From: Toxorhynchites rutilus septentrionalis
Taxonomy: Eukaryota > Arthropoda > Insecta > Diptera > Culicidae
Direction of reading: 5' to 3'
DNA: 64,000 nucleotides
Assembly (NCBI RefSeq): GCF_029784135.1
Contig: NC_073745.1
Location: 80,353,569-80,417,568, forward strand
The translations under genes were made by a program, and so were the position numbers. This document shows positions 11,788 through 23,105 of this stretch, one piece after another. The stretch's first letter is position 1, and each line of letters starts with the position of its first letter. The notes under the pieces are model-generated. The model was not told the DNA's origin. It saw nothing but the letters and a program-made list of their open reading frames with translations, and did not search any database.

Positions 11788-12329
11788 GTATATTCATTCC
11801 AAGCTCTTTATTTTAGTTATATTAAATCATAAATTTTCATAAGTTGGTGGTTACAGTCCCCTTTATTCTACACCGTGAATGACGTGGGATGTTCTAGGTG
11901 TATAACACGATTATCGGTATCTAACTCTACCTACCGTCACCGCCTATCTCACTATCCCTCTGCTGTAAAAGTTCATCATCGACATCACGATATGTCAGAT
12001 GGTGGTAAATTGGTAATTCGCGATGACGTCGACGTCTGGTGGCGACTTCAAATTAGAGCCATAATTTGGGTCCCAAAATCGTTAGTGTAATCTCTACCAT
12101 ATTAGAAGACACGGAGCCGGTTTTCAAATTTTAAAATTTGAATGAAAGTTTTCACATTATGTTATTTAATTATTAGAAACACGTATTTCTGACTTTCATT
12201 CATCCATATGGTCATACAATTCCAACATTGGTGTTGATTTTTTTCTCTATAATATAAAGTTGTCTTCATAAACAATTTTCGTATGAGACTTTTTCCCCAC
12301 CTGCAAACAAAAATGTTTTTAACACTCCT

Positions 12330-13850
12330 ATGCTCGAAACAAACATATTTTTTCACACTTTATGCAGTTGTTGTGTGTTTTTCGGGTCTTTTATCGAAGA
12401 GAAGAATGTATGACAACCTTCTAGATAATTACTAGATGATAAAGGTTCTAGAATATAAAGTTTTCATATTTCTAATATTTTTTGTCTTTGTTTACTCGGT
12501 AAACTAAGAATTAATGCCTTTTTATAGATAGAGCATAAAAAGATGATATAAAAGGATTTCTAGGAACTTCCTTTTCTTTCTCTTGTTTTTTTGTTGATAT
12601 TTTTCACTATAAAAAAAATCCCCGAACCTGTAACTGTTAAAAATTACCATAAACTACCGATCTGTTTATAGTTTACTGTTTACAATTCTTCCACAAGTGA
12701 AATTCTATCACAAGTGTGTATATGTATGACCATTATAATTAGCGAATAACTATACGAAAGTCAAACATATATTTTGCACTTGAACGTATGAATCTAACGA
12801 CGAATAGTTAATATATGGACCCGTTCAATCCAGTTACAAAAGGGACTGAAATCAAATAAGAATAGTCCTGTAATGATATTATGCATTATATTCAATAAAT
12901 ATTCCACGCTACTAACATTATTTTATTCATTTCTTTCAACAATATTCTAGAATATGAAAAAAGGCACTTGTCCAGAAAAGTTACTCCTATACTCGCGCAT
13001 TGGTCTGTCAGACCGAGAAATCAATAATTCGTTCATTTCTCAGAAAATATCAACACTACGACTTTGCGATTCTCTCTAGCTTCGTTATTCGTCATCGTTT
13101 AGCGTATCGCATGTGTTGGTACAAAGGGGACGTGTGCCACTTCTTTAACACTTTCGGTCTGACACACCGACGCGAGTATAGGAGTAACTTTTCTGGACAA
13201 GTGCCTTTTTTCATATTCTAGAATATTGTTGAAAGAAATGAATAAAATAATGTTAGTAGCGTGGAATATTTATTGAATATAATGCATAATATCATTACAG
13301 GACTATTCTTATTTAATTCGGTCCCTTTTGTAACTGGATTGAACGGGTCCATATATTAACTATTCGTCGATATATTCGTCGTTAGATTCATACGTTCAAG
13401 TGCAAAATATATGTTTGACTTTCGTATAGTTATTCGCTAAATATAATGGTCATACATATACACACTTGTGATAGAATTTCACTTGTGGAAGAATTGTAAA
13501 CAGTAAACTATAAACAGATCGGTAGTTTATGGTAATTTTTAACAGTTACAGGTTCGGGGATTTTTTTTTATAGTGAAAAATATCAACAAAAAAACAAGAG
13601 AAAGAAAAGGAAGTTCCTAGAAATCCTTTTATATCATCTTTTTATGCCCTATCTATAAAAAGGCATTAATTCTTAGTTTACCGAGTAAACAAAGACAAAG
13701 AATATTAGAAATATGAAAACTTTATATTCTAGAACCTTTATCATCTAGTAATTATCTAGAAGGTTGTCATACATTCTTCTCTTCGATAAAAGACCCGAAA
13801 AACACACAACAACTGCATAAAGTGTGAAAAAATATGTTTGTTTCGAGCAT
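12330..13850. repeat. Giant inverted repeat (foldback element), arms ~670 bp
   Basis: Left arm 12330-12997 and right arm 13171-13850 are near-perfect reverse complements, differing at few sites and small indels. Examples are TGCTCGAAACAAACATATTT versus its complement at 13831-13850, and CTTGTCCAGAAAAGTTACTC versus 13181-13200. The ~173-bp spacer (12998-13170) contains GGTCTGTCAGACCG near one end and a related word at the other. No transposase frame exists in arms or spacer. A third, single arm plus the inverted spacer is at 31190-32020. Confidence 0.85.
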
Positions 13851-14079
13851 TCAGTTATGCTATGTTCTTATTCTTACTCCAATGAAACCACAATCGATTG
13901 ATACGTTTTTATGTTATTTTATAGCTCTTTATAATTCCATGAATTATATTCAGTTGCTTACTTTTAATTAATAACAGTGAAAAATTCGAAATTCGTTATT
14001 TGTGTTGGAGTATCAAAAATTACTCTATTTTGAGGAGGCTGAATTATATGACTATTAAAACATAATAAAGACGATGAAA

Positions 14080-14255
14080 ACATATTTTTTGAAGTTTTTT
14101 CATTTAATCATACCCTCTTCTTCAAATAAATGCCAATAAAACCTGAAAAATACACAATGGCAACATTACAGAGAAGTTCAATTTTCGGTCTGTGACACCG
14201 TGCGCGAGTATACGTGTTATGATTTTGCACGCGAGTACAGGAGGGTTAATTAAAC
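14080..14255. repeat. Outer part of the foldback family (repeat shared with 29290-29450)
   Basis: The stretch ending ACCGTGCGCGAGTATACGTG, TTGCACGCGAGTACAGGAGG recurs in reverse complement at 29297-29450. The unit CGCGAGTATAGGAG is also the arm/spacer boundary word of the foldback element at 12330-13850, so these outer segments belong to the same family. Confidence 0.6.
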
Positions 14256-15756
14256 AGAATACTAATTTGATATGGAACAGCTAATTTTCATTCATAATTT
14301 TAATTTTGAAAACGTTCACTCCGACTGAAAATCAGCTGTTCTTTGACGCTCCCCTAAACTAGTAAACGAAGCTCACTGCCGTCAATGCGGATCGCTGTTT
14401 TGAAGAAAACAAATACTTCTGACGTGTAAGATGTTGGCACCAAAAACATGGCGGGTGCCATACGGCTGGGATGTTCATAGTCAGGTCGTAGTCACCTACT
14501 CTATTCTTGAAGGCGGGTGAGAGGTTCATTTATAGTTGAGCGAAAGGATGAATTACTACCGACTCGGTGTTCATTCAAGTATCTGTCAATTAATTTTCTT
14601 TGTTTTTGTTCACATGATTTCTTTCGAGCATTCCGTTTAGTGTGAAGTGTGTGATAAAAGTGGATAAAATTCATTGAAACGGCATGCTATGTAGGTGGTT
14701 TGAAAAAGTAAAAATAGGTTTCTATTCATACTAATAAAATGATGAGATTTTTATTTATTTCCTTTCTGATCCACTATCGTTAGACACTAATAAAAAATCA
14801 AGCTATTTTCTAGTTTTCTATTACGAGTGCCACAGTGCATCCACTCGGGACCATAACAAAAAACTATATATACGGTTATATCAAAGTTATGGGTTATATC
14901 TTTGATATAACCGCAAAGTGGATGTACGACTAACGTTGACTTAGGAAAAAATAAGTAACAAGCATATGAATCTCAGACATTTTATCTCTTAGACATACCA
15001 CTTCGTTTAGCCGGAAAAGAATTATTAACGCTCAAAGGGGGCGTCGATTCCTCCTCGGAAATGCGCAGCGCAAATAGTACCCACTCCCCAAGCCCCGACG
15101 ACTGGAATAATCATTGATCCGGAGCAGGATTATTAACACTTGAGAAGGAATGGATTCCTCCTAGAAATTACACAGTAAAAATAAGGCCTCCTTCCCAACA
15201 TCTCCAACTTCCCAATAACGACGATCGATTGCAGCATTCGTAAACAAATATTGATATGTAATATAGTATCCACTACACCATATCATATCGTGTTCTTCAC
15301 TATAAAATCCATAGTCAATGGAACCCATCGATACCTCGGCTTTCTCTATATGCTCCGTTAGGTCCGACTGCAGAAGAGAAATGGAATTGAAAAGCGACAA
15401 ACGGGAGAAAGAGATGTTGGAAGTTGAAAGGATATTGACAGAAAACTTCAGAATTTTATCATTCGAATAATGTGATTATCATACAACTTCGTTTTGCCAG
15501 AAAGAGGTTATTAATGCTCAAATGAGGAATCGAGTCCTCCGAGAAAATATCCACCGCAAATTAGAATCGACTATCGATTGCGGCATTCGTACACAAATAA
15601 TTTTATATCACAAACTATCACAAATTTCGCATTTTTCATTATCAAATCCATAGTCAATGGCACCCATCCGTATCGAATTATCATCGACACCACCACCATT
15701 TTCTCAGTTCGGCCTGCAAAAACTTTCCTAAACTCTAATGGGTTATATAAGGTAAT

Positions 15757-15990
15757 AGCACGCTCTCCTCGGATACGATGGGCTAGCTGGATGTGACGCG
15801 TTTTGCGTAGACAGCACAAATTGGTATCTTCGAATAGGCCTCCTGCAGTGCCATAACCGCGGAACTTTGGAAGCGCCAGTCGGTTTAAAGTCCTGGGTAA
15901 TTCCACGAACCAACGCTGCAAAGGTAGCTTGCGGATCAGCATTTCGGTCGACTTCTGAGCAAAGAGATGGTATCGATGTGGCTTCTTGGT
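15757..15990 (-). pseudogene. Histone H3 pseudogene fragment
   Basis: On the minus strand the frame reads KKPHRY, QKSTEMLIRKLPLQR, GLFEDTNLC, then IQLAHRIRGERA, the order and wording of histone H3 from the N-terminal tail to its C-terminus. Several blocks are lost or scrambled: the segment after KKPHRY is short, FQSSA is decayed, and the VTIMPKD block before IQLA is missing. It is a dead copy carried inside repeat X1, captured from a host histone gene. Confidence 0.8.
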
Positions 15991-16301
15991 CCCGATGAAA
16001 CGAGTCTTCACGGTGCGAGAGTAGAGTAAGAAATGAACGAAAGCAAAGGAAGCTTCATACTATAAACCATAACAGTATGAAATGTAAATCCCACCCCTTT
16101 TATTATGTTCGTAGCTTAGCCTGAGAGAGAAAAGAATAACATCGAAGTAAGTATACAGTAATGTATTTGAATCCGAACGCTTTTTGATCCAGACACTTTG
16201 CATTACATTCAATATCATACCGCAGCCATAACATTTTGTGCATGTTGAATAAATACGATTGATAGTTACTAATCAATCGCATTAATCGCATAGTTACTAA
16301 T

Positions 16302-16362
16302 TTAGTCGGCCTGTTCGAAGATACCAATTTGTGTGCTAAGCCACACAAAACGCGTCACATCG
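16302..16362 (+). pseudogene. Second histone H3 fragment, opposite orientation
   Basis: The plus strand reads GLFEDTNLCAKPHKTRHI, matching the C-terminal half of histone H3 and the pseudogene at 15757-15990, but inverted relative to it. The two form an inverted pair about 300 bases apart, so the captured segment was duplicated in inverted form inside the repeat. Confidence 0.6.
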
Positions 16363-17976
16363 AAAGATAAAATGAAGATGTTTTCTGCCAATTTACTTCA
16401 ACCTTCAAACATCCTTTTCTCCTGTTTGTCGTTTCAGCGTTCGCTAATCCTTTCTCACAACACCCATTTCTCGTTTGAGAAATTTTTGAGTAAACATCGT
16501 TTGCCAGTGCGCGTAGAGCGGGAATTCCTTAAGATTCATTGCACCTCTAATAAATTGCCGCAAGACGTGGTCTTACGTTGATCGCACTTGATTGAAAAAT
16601 CCAAAACGAAATGTATTTGGTCGCAGCATCATATGAGTAGGAAGCAAATAATCGCTCGAAAATTACATGATTTTCGCGATGTGAAACATTTTCCGTTTTT
16701 CGTGTTATGCATCCAATATTGGATACGAAAATTTTCTACTGATGGGGAAGAATAATATTCAGAAGCTTTCCTGTTAATTGCGATTGATTGAAAAATCACA
16801 AAACCAAATGTATTTGGTTGCAGTGTTTCATGGATAGAAAACATTAAAATAAACTCTTTCGCATGAATGCATTTTTCAATTCCCAGAGGAACTGGCAGAT
16901 TATTTTTCAGCAACGATGATAGCAACGAGAGTTCCGCGCGTGTATGTGTGTGTGGCGGCTGTTCCGATGTTTTAAGCGGAACCGTGGCATCACTCTCCTC
17001 CTGATGGATTCCCTTCTGGCCTAAGGTGCACAAACAGGCTCTTGGTGACATCGTTCATCAGCGCTTTAATGATAAACGAAGTTAGCTTCACCACAACAGC
17101 GACAACATGCTCCAATCGCTGTTCAATTATAACTGAGTGGGTTTCCGAGCGGCGCTCGCTTCTATACCGACTGGTGATATGAATAGTCTGTTTTGAAAGC
17201 AATTTTAAGGCTATTGAAACAAGTTTTTGGATGAAAAAGTAACAAGTATATAACGCGTAGATATTTTATCTTTCGAATGAAGTGTTAATCATATCATTTC
17301 GTCCAGTTGTTTAGGAGCTATTAACGCTCAAATCTCGGCCTCCGGCGTAACGCTTTCGTTTTCGAAACTTTGATTTTACCGGTATAGAATTGAAAGACAT
17401 AGTCCTACGTCAAAACGAACTTGCAAAAGATTTATCCGAATCCACACTGGTTGTAGATGTCGATAAAATCTTATAGCGGATTTTCACATGGCAGTAAGAT
17501 ACCGTAAGTTTAATTTTTTAGTTCTTCGAAATTACTAATGAAGGGAATAATTATTTAATAGCATGAAATTTGAGTGATTCGAGAAATCTTGGATCTAATT
17601 ACTTCGACATTTTTACGTTCGAAAAAGGTCACGTTCGGATGGATTCGTACGAAAACAGGAAAATATTTTTCGGTTTTGTTCGAATCAAGCCATTCGAACG
17701 AAAGTTAACAAGAATAATAGTGATTAACGCTCAAAACTTGTGATAAACTTGTTTTTTCATTGATAATTTTTAACTTCAAAAGCGTGTTCTTTCCATCCAC
17801 AACCATAATCATAATTTTCGAAGAAATGTATACGAATCTCAATATCGTCAATGTCCAATTGCGTGACAGGATTCCTACATTCGCACTACCCGATTTGATT
17901 TGACTCTATTGGATTTCATAATGCAAATTGGGTATCCCATTAATATCATGTATTGTAAAATTTTGTAAAAAATTTT

Positions 17977-18710
17977 AGGGTGTTTTTACACTGTTGAACC
18001 GAAGCCAAAAATTTGACTCTTTTTGGCAGATAAAACTTGATCAACGCCCAGCAAACATTAAGTCGTATGAATAGCTATAATTGGAGGCGATATACATACA
18101 ACCAAGACACATTTGTATGATATATGATGCAGATAACTAGCATATACACACAAAAGTGGAGGCGATATACGTATATGCCATATTTTGTACGCATATAAAG
18201 CCGTATATAACGATATGCGATGCTTTTTGGACTGATATGCGATTTGATACGACAACGTTACCACTCAATCCATCGATGACATGGAAAATCGTGTTTTTGC
18301 ATTTTATGCGATTTTAGATATATATGATCGATATTTTGATTGATATTTTATGCGATTGTGATTTGATACGAAATTATATGTGACTTATCATGTGCAAAAT
18401 TATACGATTTAATGTTTGCTGGGCGTGTACTGATTGAATATATTCGATCCACAAAACTATAAGCAAATATTCAAATATTGGATTCCTAAAATATTTTTTC
18501 GGCCTGTTCTTTGAAACTGTCGGTACGTGGTTAGGTTACCTTAAATATTTCAGTCGATTTTTTTTTCATGTTCGATTTGACAATATTTGTCACTGTTGAA
18601 AATTGAAGAGTGGCAAACAAGGTAGTATTTGTACAAATATCAAACCAATCATTATCTGTCAAAAAGTTTCAAATATTTGACCTTCGGACAGAGTTTTGTG
18701 ACCAGCATAG
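17977..18710. mobile_element. MITE host copy (353-bp family) carrying a nested MITE
   Basis: The flanks (GGGTGTTTTTACACTGTTGAACC, then after the insertion TGTACTGATTGAATATATTC ... GTGGTTAGGTTACCTTAAAT, GAAAATTGAAGAGTGGCAAACA) match the complete copy at 41943-42295. The right terminus here is diverged (ends near GACAGAGTTTTGTGACC). It is interrupted by the element at 18047-18423. Confidence 0.7.
18047..18423. mobile_element. 377-bp MITE with CCCAGCAAACATTAA ends, nested
   Basis: CCCAGCAAACATTAAGTCG (18047) mirrors CGATTTAATGTTTGCTGGG (to 18423). CG flanks both sides (18045-18046, 18424-18425). The uninterrupted copy of its host repeat at 41943-42295 reads AACGTGTACAGA at this point, so the insertion and the 2-bp duplication are directly shown. 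The interior is built of short words such as GATATGCGATT and ATACGTATATGCC. No coding sequence. Confidence 0.8.
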
Positions 18711-19207
18711 AAATCATAACCTAAAATTAAAAATGAAGTGCTCCGTGTGATTATGCAGCAAAAAATTTAATTGCAAATCGCCAAATAAAGCTTCCGGATG
18801 GGTATCCAAACATCGTTTGCCAAAGTAAATCGAGATCAAACGTTAAACATGTATGTGGCCTGAGAGCGAGCCCTGCTTTATGCTGCCTATGCTCAGTTTG
18901 TGTTGGTTGGTATAGGGTTGCCAGAACTCTGGTTCAAACCGTTCAAATGAAGTCTCAGCTACTGAGCATTTCAGGGTCGAAACTATAAAAATAATTCCTC
19001 AGTGTAGGAATAGCTCTGCATCTCGGTTTTGGGTATAATTTGCCTAATACTTAATATCTTGCTTTCACCGTGTATAAGCCGCGGAAAAAGATTGTTCATC
19101 AGAATATACATTTCTCGGAAACACACGCTAAACAATACAGTTCATTGATTTAACGATATTTGGATACATTTAGCTTGGATTGGTTTTACTTCCTTATTTG
19201 TTATAAA

Positions 19208-20590
19208 ATGGATGGAATGGTACTGAAGGAAGCGCTAAAAATAAGGTACGTGCGATTTTAATCCATCACCTGCATTGCAGCGCGCATTCATTGCATGGTA
19301 TTTACTTCCAGCGATCTGCTCAGCGAAGAAGGAGCTCACTTCCAGATGAGCACCAAATACAACGACCATGGTGAGGAATTTTTCATGGAAGATGACTATG
19401 GAAGCGCAGATGAGGACGAGGATGCTCATCGGAAGATTATGAATCCATGGGATAAAAGTTTCGATGAGTTACGGGCACAAATGTTTTTAGTTTCGGACGA
19501 TGTTTACAAGAAAATAACAAAGGAGGGCGTGGGTAGCGATACGGTCCCAGATCGTGCTCGGGTAACAGTTGATTACAATGCATATTTTGAGGGGGAAGCC
19601 TACGCATTCGATTCAACTTCCATGCGTGGAGAAGTAAAGATATTCACCATTGGAAAAGCAGAAGTTTTGGTCGGTTTAGAGGAAGCGGTAAAATCTATGA
19701 AACCCAGCGAAGAGGCACAATTTGTGATTGGATATCAGGTGCTGTTCGGAGAGCTGGGATGTAAGCCCCGTATTAAACCGAAAGCAGATGCATTGTTTAT
19801 TATAAGATTGGTTGGGTACACGGATCCTGGCGATGCAGAGGCGTTGGATAATCTCTCACAGGAAGAGCAAATGTCTTACGCGTTTGTCAAGCAGAAAGTT
19901 ACTGATATCAGGAACCACGCCAAGGATTTTTTCAAAAGGAATATGATTACAAATGCCATAGGAGATTACCACAAAGCTGTATCTTCCCTGGAGCGATGTA
20001 ATATTAAGAACAAAGAGGAAGAAGACGAGCAGACCGAGACCCTGATTCAACTGTATACTAGCCTTGCAGTATGCTACAATAAAAAAGACAATCCTCGCCG
20101 TGCCTGCTCGATGATAAACGAGATTCGTCGTCTTGGGAATATAGACAAAATGTCCCGAGCACTATTCCATGAAGGGCGTGCTCTGATGAGTCTTGGGGAT
20201 TATGGAAGGGCTAGAAGTAGTCTCTTGAAGGCACAGCAGCTGGAACCGACCAACAAAGACATCATTAAAGAAATGAAAATACTCAATGAACGCTGGGAGA
20301 AGCATCGCCAGGAAGAGAAATCCATTTGTGCTCGGGCATTCGGGTTGAAAGAACGGAAGGATGAACAACGCACGGATGAACAGATAAGATTCACCGATAC
20401 TATGCGGACCACATTGCAGGCTTTCATGGAGGATGATAAGAGTAAGCAATTAACGCTTCCGGAAGGATTGACCAGCAAAGAGATTATATCCGTACAACAA
20501 CTGACAGATGAGTTTAATTTGAAGCTGAGCCTTTACAAGGACAACAACAAAGGCTTCTACAGGTTGGAAAAGAAACCGACAGTAGAATAG
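19208..20590 (+). CDS. shu: shutdown / FKBP6-like co-chaperone (FKBP domain + TPRs), 2 exons
   Basis: Exons are 19208-19245 and 19312-20590, joined by a 66-base intron (gtacgtg...ttccag). The product is 438 residues. An acidic N-terminal stretch (EEFFMEDD, SADEDED) precedes an FKBP-type domain at about residues 94-184 (VDYNAYFEG, IGKAEVLVGLEEAV, RLVGYTD). TPR helices follow at about 190-345 (AKDFFKRNMITNAIGDYHKA, LYTSLAVCYNKKDNPRRAC, ALFHEGRALMSLGDYGRARS), then a charged helix. This is the layout of Drosophila Shutdown and vertebrate FKBP6, Hsp90 co-chaperones for loading piRNAs into Piwi proteins in the germline. Many residues of the active prolyl isomerase pocket seem not to be kept, as in the family, but I did not align it. 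A nearer upstream acceptor (19280) would break the frame. ATTAAA at 20671 is a possible poly(A) signal. Confidence 0.86.
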
Positions 20591-20891
20591 TGTGCGAGGG
20601 GAATACTATGTGCGACGTGAGCGTACAGGAGATATATTCCAGTGTCCGCCTGTGTAATCAATGTGAACACATTAAACAGTAACATTATTTAACTAATAGA
20701 TCGACCATGTAATTTTTTTTATGGAAAGATGAACTTTCACCTCAGATGATTTTGAAATATATTCCTAATAATTTGACCTTTTTTTATCTTTTATCATTCA
20801 CCAAGACAGTCACTTGAGAACCATTGACGGTTACATACCTCCTACGGCTCCATACATGCTTCACCGAGTGAATTGTCTTCATAGAAGTCTA
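20591..20891. other. shu 3' flank
   Basis: This holds the probable 3'UTR of the FKBP6-like gene (ATTAAA at 20671) and unique-looking AT-rich sequence up to the MITE at 20900. No gene seen. Confidence 0.4.
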
Positions 20892-20899
20892 GTCCTGAT

Positions 20900-21156
20900 C
20901 AAGGCGCCTAGAAGTATATCCTAAGGTGAGGCCGTTTCGTCACTAAGTTGGTTAGGGGAGCGGTATATGAAAACAGTACGGAAGAAAGTAGAAGGGGAAT
21001 TATTTGCTTGAAGCGTGGAAGAGACAGACTGATCGGGAGCGAGCTTCGGCACTAGCGTATTGTGTTTTTTTTACAAACAAAACACAGTAGACCAAGATGG
21101 CTAAAAAATGTTTTTAGCAAGTTGATCCACCTTAGGATATACTTCTAGGCGCCTTG
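20900..21156. mobile_element. hAT-type MITE, 257 bp
   Basis: CAAGGCGCCTAGAAGTATAT (20900) is mirrored by ATATACTTCTAGGCGCCTTG (to 21156). The 8-bp duplication GTCCTGAT flanks it at 20892-20899 and 21157-21164, without a mismatch. The interior has no coding frame. Confidence 0.82.
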
Positions 21157-21826
21157 GTCCTGATATCGGCGTCCATCGTCTGCTGATATCGACTTTGAGA
21201 TTGCAGATGAAACCCAGTATATTTTGTTAAAATGATAAAACATTTTGTTAAAATATTTAGTTCAGACCTGCTACGTGTCGCACTAAATTGCTGTGTAAGA
21301 TACATTTATGTACTGAGCCGCTTTGATCACGTGAGTCATCGGCAATAGAACCTAATGGGTGTCCTCTAGAAAACTTTTACGCCCACCGATCATCCGTCTT
21401 CTTGTGGAATCTATTGAAGACACAAACTCCTGGAATATTTAATCGGAAACTGATCTAAACTCGTGGGCTGGCACCCACGCACACATATCTCCATATCATA
21501 CAGGCTTTCTTTTCGTTATTGGGATATGCCCTTTCAAAGTTTACCGGTGGTCCGAAAAACCATTTTTTCCCTTTCTCCAAAAATGACTTTTTGCAAAAAA
21601 TCATAATATTTGAACTTCTGAGCCGATTTAGGTGATCGACATATTAAATTGAAGCTAATAAGTTAACCTTATTTAAAAAAATATCACCCACCGTAAGATA
21701 ATGGATTCTAGTTGCATAGGTCTCGTCTAGTCACATAGGAATATTGAACGAAGACATAAAACCTGTTAACTTTGCAAAATAATAACTCAAAAACGAAAAC
21801 TAATATCTCTTTGATTTTCGGATATA

Positions 21827-23105
21827 TTAGGCTGTCAAAAAAGTCCTGCGGTATTTCGTCGAGGTGTCGTTGTAAGCGCGTAGTTCTAGTTGTATTCATT
21901 GTATCGAGTCATACTATAGCTTGTTGGAAAGGTATTTTTGCGCTATAATATAGTCCTTGACAGTGTTTTGTTTGGTTAAGTCGTTCGTGAGTTATAGTGT
22001 CGCAAATATGGAGCAAAATTAAGCGAAAATCCGACATATTTTACAGTACTACTATGACAAAGGCAAAAATGCATCTCAAGCTGCCAATAAAATTTGTGCA
22101 GTTTATGGACCCGATACAGTTTCCATTTCTACCGCACAACGATGGTTTCAACGTTTTCGTTCTGGTGTAGAGGTCGTCGAAGATGCGCCACGCTCCGGAA
22201 GGCCTGTCGTCGAAAATTGCGACAAAATCGCTGAATTAGCCGAGAAAGACTGGCATAGTAGCAGCCGTAGCATCGGCCAAGAGCTGGGGATAAGTCATCA
22301 AACCGTTATTAACCATTTGAAAAAGCTTGGATTCACAAAGAAGCTCGATGTATGGGTGCCACACACGTTGACGCAAAAAAACATCTTTGACTGTATCGAC
22401 GCATGTGAATCGCTGCTGAATCGCAACAAAATCGACCCGTTTCTGAAGCGGATGGTGACTGGCGATGAAAAGTGGGTCACTTACGACAACGTGAAGCGCA
22501 AACGGTCGTGGTCGAAGCCCGCTGAAGCGGCTCAGACGGTGGCCAAGCCCTCATTAACGGCCAGGAAGGTTCTGCTGTGTGTTTGGTGGGATTGTCAAGG
22601 AATAATCTATTATGAGCTGCTTCCCTATGGCCAAACGCTCAATTCGGACCTGTACTGCAAACAACTGGACCGCTTGAAGGTAGCACTCATGAAGAAGAGG
22701 CCATCTTTGATAAACAGAGGCCGCATTGTCTTCCATCAGGACAACGCCAGGCCACACACTTCTTTGGTGACGCGCCAGAAGCTCCGGGAGCTCGGATGGG
22801 AGGTTCTTTTGCATCCGCCGTATAGTCCGGACCTTGCATCAAGTGACTACCACCTGACCATGGCGAACGAGCTAGGTAGTCATAAGTTAGTCACACGAGA
22901 GGCCTGTGAAAATTGGCTATCCGAGTTTTTTGTCAATAAGGAAGCGAGTTTCTATAACAGGGGTATTATGAAGTTGGCATCTCGTTGGGAACAAGTCATC
23001 GAACAAAACAGCGCATATTTGACTTAAAACAGATGATTGTAACTAATTGTATGAACAAATGAAAATTCAAAAAAAAAATACCGCAGGACTTTTTTGACAG
23101 CCTAA
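21827..23105 (+). mobile_element. Complete mariner transposon, 1,279 bp
   Basis: Terminal inverted repeats TTAGGCTGTCAAAAAAGTCC (left) and GGACTTTTTTGACAGCCTAA (right) are identical over ~27 bases, and TA flanks both ends (21825-21826, 23106-23107). The length is standard for mariner. The transposase (22008-23027) has one nonsense codon. Intact ends and a nearly open frame imply a recent insertion. Confidence 0.93.
22008..23027 (+). pseudogene. mariner transposase with one early stop codon
   Basis: From the ATG at 22008 the frame reads MEQN, then TAA at 22020-22022, then stays open to 23027 (about 339 codons in all). The N-terminal HTH region (ICAVYGPDTVSISTAQRWFQ), linker (APRSGRP) and the DD34D catalytic blocks are present: TGDEKWVTYDN, HQDNARPH and YSPDLASSDYH. 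The usual LAPSDYHLF is changed to LASSDYHLT here. The element would be inactive through this stop, which leaves only four codons before it. Subfamily not assigned. Confidence 0.9.

Larger units (their letters stand above)
14870..17412. mobile_element. GACGTAGGACTACGTC-family repeat, copy X1 (2.5 kb)
   Basis: One end carries the hairpin GGTTATATCTTTGATATAACC then CGCAAAG; the other reads GAAAGACATAGTCCTACGTC (to 17412). The right 700 bases match copy X2 at 49090-49998. Internally, units with TATTAACGCTCAAA recur at about 15025, 15130, 15515 and 17325, and bases 15224-15340 repeat imperfectly at 15568-15680. It includes a histone H3 pseudogene. No transposase or reverse transcriptase is visible. 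Confidence 0.6.

Noticed and set aside
16990..17202. Minus-strand frame in repeat X1 that at first suggested another histone (H2A or H2B)
   Set aside because: A block-by-block comparison from memory gave no convincing histone motif. Only the H3 piece at 15757-15990 and its small inverted partner hold up.
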